Translations under genes and position numbers: made by a program | Part shown: positions 8,079 to 15,160 of the stretch, piece after piece | Layout: the number at the start of each line of letters is the position of its first letter | Numbering within the stretch: the stretch's first letter is position 1 | IMG/VR virus record: IMGVR_UViG_3300017987_000392 | Location: 1 to 22,379 of that record | DNA: 22,379 nt | Reading direction: 5' to 3' (one strand) | Source: a virus | The notes under the pieces: generated by a model | Databases searched by the model: none | Told to the model about the DNA's origin: nothing | What the model saw: only the letters and a program-made list of their open reading frames with translations

Positions 8079-8107
8079 TTGACAAACACCATACTTTGTG
8101 GTATACT
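8079..8107 (+). promoter_or_regulatory. Consensus sigma70-type promoter of the HNH gene
   Basis: TTGACA (8079-8084) and TATACT (8102-8107) are separated by exactly 17 bases. The expected transcription start (8113-8115) falls on the ATG at 8113, which has no ribosome binding site, so the mRNA may be leaderless. An inverted pair ACCATA (8088-8093) and TATGGT (8107-8112) brackets the -10 box and could be an operator. Confidence 0.85.
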
Positions 8108-8112
8108 ATGGT

Positions 8113-8925
8113 ATGAGGCCAGTTGAAATAAATGAAACGCTGTTATTGGACATGTACGTAGGTCAGAAGATGACCATGAGGGCATGCGCCAAAGAACTGA
8201 AGGTAAGCGAAGCCTCTGTCCGTCGCAGACTCAAAAAGCTTGGAGTGAAAACCAGACCACCGACCAGGAGGTTGATCGAGGACATTTCAGACGAACAAGT
8301 TGTTGATCTATACTGGAATAGAAGATTAAGCATATCTCAGACAGCTAAGATTCTAGACAGAAGCGAGCACTTCGTGAGAGATCGTTTACACAAATCTGGA
8401 CGTGGATTGAGATCTCTTTCGAAAAGTTGCAAGATGAGAGATGGGACTGACGATATAACAGATGAGCAACTTGTGTATCTCCATGACGTTCGAGATTGGA
8501 CATGTGCCCAGATATCGAGGCATTTTGGTAAGAGCGAAGATTTTGTCCGCCAACGCTTTATGGCTATGGGCAAAACCCGAAGACCAAATATTGGCAAATA
8601 CAACGGATCGTACATCGACGGTCGTACCCCGCTCCGTACCAGAATCCGTGACTGTGCGAAGTCCCTAGCCTGGAAACAACAGTGCATGGAGCGAGATAAC
8701 TACACATGCCAACGGACCGGCAAGGTTGGTGGCAGTCTCGAAATACACCACATCCGACCGTTCGCAGAAATATTCGAAGAATTCCTTTCCTTGAATCCAG
8801 ACCTCAGCCCTGAGGATGATTGCGATCAACTTTTCGAACTGTCCCAGCATTACGATCCGTTTTGGGACATAGACAACGGTATCACCCTGTCTGAAGATTC
8901 CCACCACGATCTCCACTTCTCCTAG
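8113..8925 (+). CDS. HNH endonuclease with three helix-turn-helix repeats
   Basis: This is a probable free-standing homing-type endonuclease, which cuts DNA at a specific site and promotes its own spread. The ATG at 8113 fits the promoter better than the GTG at 8098, which lies upstream of the -10 box. The 270-residue product has three similar HTH units: about residues 6-53, 58-105 and 115-162. Each starts like (D/E)xxLLxLY, contains a tri-helical core and ends in VRxRLxxxG-R. The nuclease domain follows: a CMERDNYTCQRTGK lead-in, the catalytic pair His212-His213 (EIHHIRP), Asn255 (WDIDNG) and His264/His268 (SHHDLH), with the spacing of a complete HNH motif. It sits alone between a terminator and the next promoter, as expected of a mobile insertion. 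The target site is unknown. Confidence 0.85.
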   Translation: MRPVEINETLLLDMYVGQKMTMRACAKELKVSEASVRRRLKKLGVKTRPPTRRLIEDISDEQVVDLYWNRRLSISQTAKILDRSEHFVRDRLHKSGRGLRSLSKSCKMRDGTDDITDEQLVYLHDVRDWTCAQISRHFGKSEDFVRQRFMAMGKTRRPNIGKYNGSYIDGRTPLRTRIRDCAKSLAWKQQCMERDNYTCQRTGKVGGSLEIHHIRPFAEIFEEFLSLNPDLSPEDDCDQLFELSQHYDPFWDIDNGITLSEDSHHDLHFS

Positions 8926-8959
8926 CCAGCCGACCCCAATTCTAATCTTTCCCGGACAC

Positions 8960-8971
8960 TGGTGTATAATC
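8960..8971 (+). promoter_or_regulatory. Promoter-like -10 element before the HTH-repeat gene
   Basis: TGGTGTATAATC with TATAAT at 8965-8970, identical over 12 bases to the element at 1608-1619. There is no clear -35 hexamer. The predicted start of transcription lies within or next to the 16-bp repeat at 8974-8989. Confidence 0.55.
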
Positions 8972-8973
8972 TA

Positions 8974-8989
8974 GTGAACGGTCTTTTTT
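8974..8989 (+). repeat. 16-bp intergenic repeat, copy 2
   Basis: GTGAACGGTCTTTTTT, identical to 4848-4863, here continuing into more Ts. It begins 3 bases after a TATAAT box, so it covers the predicted transcription start and the first bases of the leader. Confidence 0.7.
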
Positions 8990-9010
8990 TTATCGGACTT
9001 GGGGGATTAC

Positions 9011-9409
9011 ATGGCTCTGCCAGACACACAAGTAACATCATTGTACCTACAAGGTAGTAGCTGTGCAGAAATAGCCGGTCTCGATGGATGTAGTGAAACC
9101 GCTATGTATAATCGTCTCCAGTCTCTCGGGGTAGAGATGCGGAGTCGTTCTGAGGCGAATAAGCTTTTCCCCGATCCTGTTTTCGTCGCGCTTTACAATC
9201 TGGGTTTGTCTTCTTCTCAGATAGGCAGACTTCTCGGCGTTGACGCATCTACGGTTACCAAAAGACTTCACACGATTGGCTTCCCTTTGCGGTCTCGCAG
9301 AGACGCCAGTCGAATACGGTATACGGAAGAAGAATTCAAGCAGCATTTCATGCACAAGGATGCAATAGACGAATTGATGGCTTTGATGGAAACTTTGAAT
9401 CAGAAGTAA
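9011..9409 (+). CDS. Helix-turn-helix repeat protein without nuclease domain
   Basis: This is a predicted DNA-binding protein of 132 residues. The ATG at 9011 follows GGGGGA (9001-9006). It contains two full HTH units, residues about 3-48 (TSLYLQGSSCAEIAGLDG, then MYNRLQSLGVEMRSRSEA) and about 53-99 (VALYNLGLSSSQIGRLLGV, then VTKRLHTIGFPLRSRRDA), and the start of a third that ends early in a charged helix. The units follow the same pattern as those of the HNH endonuclease encoded directly upstream. It may be a regulator or the DNA-binding half of a former endonuclease; the sequence does not decide. Its own promoter-like element lies at 8960. Confidence 0.75.
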   Translation: MALPDTQVTSLYLQGSSCAEIAGLDGCSETAMYNRLQSLGVEMRSRSEANKLFPDPVFVALYNLGLSSSQIGRLLGVDASTVTKRLHTIGFPLRSRRDASRIRYTEEEFKQHFMHKDAIDELMALMETLNQK

Positions 9410-9424
9410 CAAGGGGGAATAGAG

Positions 9425-9775
9425 ATGGCTCTAATAGGACAATCAATCGCTGAATTTGACTTCTTTCCGGATTCGCCACCAGCTATCGTTGGCGAACTCA
9501 TTACCGGTTTGACTGTCAATATCGAGTTGTGGGAAGACGGAGTCCCTGTAGCTTTAACAGCTAGTGGTTGCACAGAGATCGATGACACTGGTATGTATAG
9601 TTGGTCGACCAGCGGCATCCCAGTTTTGACGTCTAGCAGACAACAGTTTCACTGGCGAATGACGGACGGCGGGTCAAATACTGACGATGGCGATTTTATC
9701 CTGGCCGCAAAAGAAAATGCTGACGGTGGCATGCCGTCTCTCAACGATAAAAGTTCGTATATTGTGCGGATCTAG
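9425..9775 (+). CDS. Small virion adhesin-module protein (module copy A)
   Basis: The 116-residue protein is made almost entirely of a beta-rich module of about 75 residues: VNIELWEDGVPVALTASGC, then EIDDTGMYSWSTSGIP, then a segment ending DDGDFIL. The same module is found at 10671-10922 and at the C-terminus of the 770-residue protein (about 13580-13810). Shared marks are an (E/Q)(L/V)W strand, a single Cys, E/A-I-G/D, the W-S/G-WS turn and a closing (D/E)G-FI strand. I do not recognise a named family. The context between head and neck genes suggests a structural role on the virion, such as docking of adhesins. The ATG follows AAGGGGGAA (9411-9419). Confidence 0.7.
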   Translation: MALIGQSIAEFDFFPDSPPAIVGELITGLTVNIELWEDGVPVALTASGCTEIDDTGMYSWSTSGIPVLTSSRQQFHWRMTDGGSNTDDGDFILAAKENADGGMPSLNDKSSYIVRI

Positions 9776-9793
9776 TCTCCGAAAGGAAGAGTC

Positions 9794-10741
9794 ATGGCGA
9801 TAAGTGGTATATATTTGCCTTCTGTTTACGCTCCCAAGATATATTACTATGGTCACGACGCATCTGCGCCGACAGAACTTGTTACAGGTCTAGACGTCCC
9901 GAAGTGTATCCATGTAAGCGATACACACGACAAGATTTTCTTCACAGACTTTAGAGTCCTCAAAAAGTGTGATCTTGACGGATCAAATGTAGAGATGATC
10001 GTCGAAGAGAGCGACATGCCATCTCCGAATACATATCCGAATTTGTATGGGGTTGGTGTAGCCGAAGCAAGCGGCTTGGTGTTTTTCGCAGATTCCTACT
10101 ATGACCGCATCATGAGATGCGACACAGACGGTGGCGATATTCAGGTGATGTGGAGCGGCAGTGGTACTGGTGGTTTTGGTGGCCAGTTCATTATGAAGGT
10201 CGATCAGGTTAATGAACATGTCTATTGGACGACAAGAAAGTCTCCCGGACACCCAGGTGCTGCGGATTATTCTATTAACAGGATGGATTACGATGGTGGG
10301 AATCATGTCCGTGTTGCGCACGACACATCTATGAGATTCTTCGGTCTCGCCCTAGATGTCGATAACAGTAAGGTGTATTGGACAGATTACATCAATGGGA
10401 AGATAGAATCGTCAGGCATCGGTGGTGGTACTGTTACCGAGGTAATGGATGTTGGTGTTGGGGCAGTTGGGCTAGATCTTGATATCGCAAACAGCAAAGT
10501 GTATTGGACAAATGCAGTAGATCATACCGTAATGTGCGATGATCTTGCTGGCGGCAATGTTGAGGTTCTTGCTAGCGGTGCTGCTGATTACCAAGAGATT
10601 TGGGATATATGGTTTGGTTCGCGGGCTGTAGATCCTGGTCCCCCGGTAAAACCGCAGAGACCTTACAAAATCAAAAACAGATATCGGCAATTTTGTTCTA
10701 GACGCGACGACTGTTACTATAGAGGTGTGGGACATTGTTAA
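9794..10741 (+). CDS. YWTD-type beta-propeller protein, frameshifted near its C-terminus
   Basis: This is a predicted virion adhesin or enzyme-like propeller. The ATG at 9794 follows AAAGGAAGAG. The 315-residue reading frame has at least five blades like LDL-receptor class B repeats: KIFFTDF-LKKCDLDGSN, LVFFADS-IMRCDTDGGD, HVYWTTR-NRMDYDGGN, KVYWTDYINGKIESSGIGGG and KVYWTNAVDHTVMCDDLAGG, plus a possible first blade (KIYYYGHDASAP). After the last blade (about base 10617) the reading frame runs through a Pro-rich linker into a tail (residues about 292-315) that is the wrong frame of the adhesin module. Removing one A from the A5 run at 10673-10677 would join it to the frame ending at 10967, giving a protein of about 390 residues. 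The last 20 or so residues as read are therefore probably not native. Confidence 0.8.
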   Translation: MAISGIYLPSVYAPKIYYYGHDASAPTELVTGLDVPKCIHVSDTHDKIFFTDFRVLKKCDLDGSNVEMIVEESDMPSPNTYPNLYGVGVAEASGLVFFADSYYDRIMRCDTDGGDIQVMWSGSGTGGFGGQFIMKVDQVNEHVYWTTRKSPGHPGAADYSINRMDYDGGNHVRVAHDTSMRFFGLALDVDNSKVYWTDYINGKIESSGIGGGTVTEVMDVGVGAVGLDLDIANSKVYWTNAVDHTVMCDDLAGGNVEVLASGAADYQEIWDIWFGSRAVDPGPPVKPQRPYKIKNRYRQFCSRRDDCYYRGVGHC

Positions 10742-10967
10742 CGGCATTAACACTCCGGTTGTGTTAACGGATGCGAATTGCTATGAGATAGGAAACAGTA
10801 ACAAATGGGGTTGGTCTATGAGCAATCTCCCCTTGGCAGGAAATCGTAGTCAGTATCAATTCTATTTCAGAATGACATCTGATACGACAGAGACAATAGA
10901 GGGTGAGTTCATTCTGCGGCGTGAGAAGAAAGGATATCGTGTCTACGATATTCTGAGAAGAATGTAA
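10650..10967 (+). pseudogene. Adhesin module copy B, out of frame with the propeller gene
   Basis: This frame is open from 10650 (stop at 10647) to the TAA at 10965-10967 and encodes a full module: IGNFVLDATTVTIEVWD, then TPVVLTDANCYEIG, WGWSMSNLP, YFRMTSD, EGEFIL. It matches module C of the 770-residue protein along its length. The only start codon late enough (GTG 10725) has no spaced ribosome site and would cut off the first strand. The simplest reading is that it is the C-terminal domain of the propeller protein, separated by a +1 change in the A-rich stretch 10648-10677. This may be a real mutation, a sequencing error, or programmed frameshifting. Confidence 0.65.
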
Positions 10968-10988
10968 ACTTTGGAGTTTGGAGACGAT

Positions 10989-11531
10989 ATGGCTTGGACT
11001 ACTGACTTGGTAATGATGCTGAGGGTGTTGGTGAGTGACGTCGCTACGCCACAAACATATACCGATTCTTATCTGTCTCAGGTACTCGTGACTGCTGGAG
11101 TAATCGTAGACGCAGAGATTACATTCGCATACACCTACTCATACGATATCGGCAACATTACTATATCGCCAGACCCTGTCGTTAGTGAAGATGCTATTTT
11201 CATGGCTCTAGTCCCCCTGAAAGCTGCTTGCATTATCAACCAGGGAGAATTCAAACAAGCACTCGGTCAGGGAATCAAGGTGCGGGATGGAGATAGTGCT
11301 ATAGATACAAGTGTTAGTTTCCGTGGGTACAAAGACATCATCGAACTCGGACCATGTGCCGCATATGAGAAACTCAAATGGAGCCTTATTGCGTCTGGCT
11401 CCTCCGCTGCCTCGCTGGCAGGCAGGGCCGTCTTTGGACCATATAGGACGGCTAACGGTAGTCAGCCTAGTGCATTATCGTGGTACGATCAATTCTCGAC
11501 CGAATCGAATGGTCGTAGAGATCGCTCATAG
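10989..11531 (+). CDS. Neck/connector-like structural protein
   Basis: The ATG at 10989 follows GGAG (10980-10983) at 5 bases and gives 180 residues; the TTG at 10971 has no support. The sequence pattern, a short helical start (LVMMLRVLVSD), YTDSYLSQVLVTAGVIVDAEI, a beta segment with ITISPDP, a helix with FMALVPLKAACIINQGEF, then IKVRDGDSAIDTSV and a final helix ending AYEKLKWSLI, looks like small head-tail connector proteins of marine-type phages. It has no membrane or signal segment. It sits among neck genes. The family feel is clear but I cannot assign an exact role. Confidence 0.55.
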   Translation: MAWTTDLVMMLRVLVSDVATPQTYTDSYLSQVLVTAGVIVDAEITFAYTYSYDIGNITISPDPVVSEDAIFMALVPLKAACIINQGEFKQALGQGIKVRDGDSAIDTSVSFRGYKDIIELGPCAAYEKLKWSLIASGSSAASLAGRAVFGPYRTANGSQPSALSWYDQFSTESNGRRDRS

Positions 11532-11549
11532 TTGTGAAGGAGTTGAGTT

Positions 11550-13862
11550 GTGTCAAGTTCTGGAATGCTTAGACCGAACGAAGTGGTCTTTTACCACCCA
11601 CTCGACGACTTCGTTGAGCATACGCTGAGCCAGACATGGGTTGGTTCTGCTGGTTTCACGACCGGTAAAGTCGGTGATGGTACAAGTGCCGCCACATCAG
11701 ACGCATTTTCTATCTTTCCAGAGCAATCAGCAAGTAATAACAACATAAACCCAAGGGTGACGATTGGACTCGGTAGTGGTCATGCACTTCTTCTCGGGAA
11801 AACAGCGGCATACATAGGAACTGTTAGTGGTAATTATGTCGCCATAGGACCTATACATGTCGGGATGGGTGGCACTGTAGATAATCTCAGAAACAAGGGT
11901 GTACCACTATATTATGATGAATCATCTGGAGACGGTCAGACTGTTCTCTTCCATCGATCCTACGGCACGACCATCCTTCATACTATAGACGACAATTCGG
12001 TAGTCTCAAGAGATATAGACTACATAGGACATGCTGCTGGTATTCAGCCAACATGGGGTGGTTTCGTAGCCAAACTCGATGAGAGTCACTTTATTGTTGC
12101 TGCGCAGGATATCGGTGGAAATACCTATTCTAGAGTAGGTACTGTTGCTGGCACCGCATTTTCTTACGGAGACAAGCAAAATTTTACTGGCGATGCGAGT
12201 GGATCAATACCAGATTCTGCTGCGGCATTGTCTCCCAGTAGTGTTCTGATGTACTTCGACAAAGAATCTGGTTCTGGTAGTGGATATGCTATGGTAGCGA
12301 CGGTTAACGGTACCGGCGTGACATATGGTGATCCCGTTCTAGTAACCAATAATCAGTGGAATCATACCGGTCCAAATACGGCGAATACGTCAGACGCTGT
12401 GGCCCTAGATGATTCTAGAGTGGTAATTGCTTGGCCCACAACTGAAGGTAAGGGTTCCGGGATTATTGCCACCGTCAGTGGTACAACGATCACGCTTGGC
12501 GAACCTACGTTGTTTGAGCCCATAGGTAGTCAAGATGGGACAATGTTTAAGATATCGCTGACCAGTCCGTCTGGTGATGCGAATCATGTTTTCTTGTCAT
12601 ACTATCACAGGGAGACAGGTTTAGACAAGCAGGTTGGTACGTGGGCTAGGGTTGGTACGGCATCTGGAACGTCGCTTAGTTTTGGGGAAAAGGCACTTGT
12701 GACTTCGGCGCTAGGCGACAATGCAGCCCTAACGTCAGATACTTGTGCATTTAGCTATCACACAGTTTCTCAATCAATGGCTACTAAGTTGGGTGTTCTT
12801 GACAAGGAAGCGTCTATCAGTGGTACGATGGCGTATCCGTCCGGGGCTGGAAATGATAGGATTGTTTCTGCGTTTTGGTCTAGAAATCCATCTCTTCTCG
12901 ATACGAACATAGAAGTACAAAGAGACTATCTAATCGATGTCGATTCCGCATCTATTGGTTTGGGACCTAATGGTGCTGTGTGGAGTGGTGCTGGAATCTC
13001 GACTTTGATGTCACAATTAAACGATAGCGAAGACCACTTCCTTGTACTAGACTTTGAGCATTCCGAAAGTGGGAACTGGACACTAAATACTTCTGCTGAT
13101 GGGTCCGGATGGGTTTCTCAGGGAACACAGTCTTCTGGATCTAGAGACACATCGCCATCCGGTACTGCTTCGACATTGAGCATTCACGACGGAGAATCTC
13201 AACAGTGGATCGACGAACTTGTCCTGTGGGCTGGGGATAAAACTACGTTTACTCAATTCACAGAGGCCGAATTAGGGAAATTACATAGTCTTGGTGATAT
13301 CTTTGACAGGACCATGGACCAGTATGATAGTACGTGGTTTTTCGATTCCGATTCTTGCGATTTATATATCGATGGATATGGTGTCGGTACAGATTCTTGC
13401 GATTTGGTCATATTCGGTCCTCTACCAGCAACCAGTGGCGCTGACTTATTCCTTAAGACGATAGAACCATGTTCTGGTACGTGCAATCTTTTCATCCAAG
13501 GTGTTGCGTCTACTGAACTATACGGTAAGCAATTCGATTGGCTATACAGATATCACGACCATCACCCACAATTGATAGGTGCATTTACTGGTGCGTCTAG
13601 TGCTACTATTCAGGTATGGGAAGTTACGAATGGACAGAATACTCCGATAGAACTAGCCAACAGTGGTTGCTATGCGATTGGGGACACAGGGAGATGGGGT
13701 TGGTCAACTGAGTACCTACCACGCCCACAAGGTTATGCAAGACACTACTACTATCTAATGACATCAGACAATAACTATGCATTCGATGGCCAGTTCATCT
13801 TTGATATACCAGAAGAGGCTAGGTGGATACATCCAAGTAGCCAAGAGGATTACTTGGTGTAG
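11550..13862 (+). CDS. Large fibre-like adhesin with C-terminal module copy C
   Basis: This 770-residue protein is probably exposed on the virion. The GTG at 11550 follows GAAGGAG (11536-11542). Residues about 8-45 (VVFYHPLDDFVEHT, GFTTGKVGDG) look like the start of a LamG/concanavalin-like fold. Residues about 55-420 hold repeats of a propeller-like unit ending in VxGTxxxxGxxxxV (GTVAGTAFSYGDKQNF, ATVNGTGVTYGDPVLV, ATVSGTTITLGEPTLF, GTASGTSLSFGEKALV). Residues about 430-590 look like the rest of the LamG fold (DSEDHFLVLDFEHS, QWIDELVLWAG, FTEAELGKL), so the propeller may be inserted in it. Three short CxLxIxG units follow (SCDLYIDG, SCDLVIFG, TCNLFIQG), then the adhesin module (TIQVWE to DGQFIF). 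The domain assignments are by eye. Confidence 0.7.
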   Translation: MSSSGMLRPNEVVFYHPLDDFVEHTLSQTWVGSAGFTTGKVGDGTSAATSDAFSIFPEQSASNNNINPRVTIGLGSGHALLLGKTAAYIGTVSGNYVAIGPIHVGMGGTVDNLRNKGVPLYYDESSGDGQTVLFHRSYGTTILHTIDDNSVVSRDIDYIGHAAGIQPTWGGFVAKLDESHFIVAAQDIGGNTYSRVGTVAGTAFSYGDKQNFTGDASGSIPDSAAALSPSSVLMYFDKESGSGSGYAMVATVNGTGVTYGDPVLVTNNQWNHTGPNTANTSDAVALDDSRVVIAWPTTEGKGSGIIATVSGTTITLGEPTLFEPIGSQDGTMFKISLTSPSGDANHVFLSYYHRETGLDKQVGTWARVGTASGTSLSFGEKALVTSALGDNAALTSDTCAFSYHTVSQSMATKLGVLDKEASISGTMAYPSGAGNDRIVSAFWSRNPSLLDTNIEVQRDYLIDVDSASIGLGPNGAVWSGAGISTLMSQLNDSEDHFLVLDFEHSESGNWTLNTSADGSGWVSQGTQSSGSRDTSPSGTASTLSIHDGESQQWIDELVLWAGDKTTFTQFTEAELGKLHSLGDIFDRTMDQYDSTWFFDSDSCDLYIDGYGVGTDSCDLVIFGPLPATSGADLFLKTIEPCSGTCNLFIQGVASTELYGKQFDWLYRYHDHHPQLIGAFTGASSATIQVWEVTNGQNTPIELANSGCYAIGDTGRWGWSTEYLPRPQGYARHYYYLMTSDNNYAFDGQFIFDIPEEARWIHPSSQEDYLV

Positions 13863-13871
13863 GGAGCGGAT

Positions 13872-14462
13872 ATGGCAGACTTTAATGGATCAGGCAACCT
13901 ATTCATCAACGGGAGCGTGCCCGTCCCAGCCCTGTCATGTCCTGCGCTAGACCCAACAGCATCTATTCAGATTAAAACTGAATTGATAGAAATCTACCAA
14001 TCAAGAATTGACGCTTTGATTAACCAGTTGGGGAAAAATGTCTATCTGGAGTTTGATCCTGTGAAGAGCCCTTGTCCAAACTGTGAATATGACACGCTCA
14101 GGAACCGGTCTACTGGTATATACAAAGCTGGTGGCCCAAGGCCATTTGGTCGCGGGAGAAAGTGTCCGTATTGCAAGGGTCGTGGGTTCACGGAAACGCC
14201 TGTCAATAAGTGCATCAAATGTCTTACGAAATGGAACCCGAGGGATGCTTCGGATTACGGGATATCCGTATCTCACAGGAAGGGTGTTGTGAGACTCAAA
14301 ACATATCTGACAGAAGCAGATGATCTTGCTAGAGCAAAAACGGTTGTTGTCAACCACGATATCGTTGATCAAATGAAATTGAAAGTTAGGCTCATTCAGG
14401 GTCCGATTCCTGTCGGCCTTAGGGACGACAGATATTGCATCAGTTTTTGGGAGTTGATGTAA
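13872..14462 (+). CDS. Zinc-finger structural protein of the neck region
   Basis: In this 196-residue protein the N-terminus carries one short unit (GSGNLFING) of the same type as the CxLxIxG units in the upstream fibre protein. A helix follows (IKTELIEIYQSRIDALINQL), then a zinc-binding region with three Cys pairs: CPNC near residue 68, CPYCKGRG near 98 and CIKC near 114, similar in spacing to DnaJ-type fingers. The C-terminal part is beta-rich (VVRLKTYLTEADDL, KLKVRLIQG). Its stop overlaps the next ATG (TAATG), so the two are coupled. The position between connector and tail genes suggests a virion or assembly protein; the function is not known. Confidence 0.65.
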   Translation: MADFNGSGNLFINGSVPVPALSCPALDPTASIQIKTELIEIYQSRIDALINQLGKNVYLEFDPVKSPCPNCEYDTLRNRSTGIYKAGGPRPFGRGRKCPYCKGRGFTETPVNKCIKCLTKWNPRDASDYGISVSHRKGVVRLKTYLTEADDLARAKTVVVNHDIVDQMKLKVRLIQGPIPVGLRDDRYCISFWELM

Positions 14463-15160
14463 TGGCCAAGATTACCTTTCGGATAGACCCAACATCTAAG
14501 ACTCTTGCCCAGGCAGCTAAGGGGATCAGGAAAGATGCTTCGAAACTGTTTGTTGGTAAGGCGCTATCACAAGCTCCTATGATTCGGAAGGACATAGGAG
14601 ATCTGTTGGTAAAGGCTTTTGAAGAGACACCTGTGGCGAAGGCTTTGAGAGGTCAGGGATCAGAGGATTTGCCCGCACATTTTGGCTTGAGCGATGGTAT
14701 GGCTAACTCTCTTGTTGATGGAATGGCATCGCTGATTGCTGCTTCTGTAGGCGTATTGGCTAAAAGCACGGGTGGAAATGCATCTATCACAATTCGTGCA
14801 GTCGAGGATAATTGGAATGAATACACATCGCTTCCAGGTGCTCAATATGTCTCTTCTCCATCGAATGTGACAATACCGGTTGCCAGATGGTTGTTGATTG
14901 ACCCCAGTATCGACGTGGGTCAGGCAGCGTACGACATTGTCTTCAGCGGAGACGATTCAAAGATAGATGCTAGGATACAGAAGGTATCTAGAAGTGGACG
15001 GGCGATTATGGTTTCGCTAAAATCTCTTGGTGGCAGTGGTGGGTACGTTTTGCCATCAATTGTGTCAGGACAGGCTGGCCAAAATTTCATTGAATACGCA
15101 CTGGGTCAGTCACATGTTGCCATGGAAGCTGCAAAGATATTGATGAAGAGGGTGCAATAA
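14462..15160 (+). CDS. Neck or tail-completion-like protein
   Basis: The ATG at 14462 overlaps the previous stop and follows GGGAG (14449-14453) at 8 bases, giving 232 residues. It starts with a short strand (KITFRIDP), continues with Ala/Lys-rich helices (LAQAAKGIRKDASKLF, MIRKDIGDLLVKAF), then a beta-rich domain with WLLIDPSIDVGQAAYDIVFS, and ends in a helix (VAMEAAKILMKRV). It has no Cys, signal or membrane segment. An N-terminal helix followed by a beta domain fits tail-completion or neck proteins of the gp10/minor tail type, but the match is weak. It is coupled to the next gene by a TAATG overlap. Confidence 0.5.
   Translation: MAKITFRIDPTSKTLAQAAKGIRKDASKLFVGKALSQAPMIRKDIGDLLVKAFEETPVAKALRGQGSEDLPAHFGLSDGMANSLVDGMASLIAASVGVLAKSTGGNASITIRAVEDNWNEYTSLPGAQYVSSPSNVTIPVARWLLIDPSIDVGQAAYDIVFSGDDSKIDARIQKVSRSGRAIMVSLKSLGGSGGYVLPSIVSGQAGQNFIEYALGQSHVAMEAAKILMKRVQ

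Noticed and set aside
8098-8112. GTG at 8098 as start of the HNH gene
   Set aside because: It lies before the -10 box of the gene's own promoter and has no ribosome binding site; the ATG at 8113 fits the promoter.
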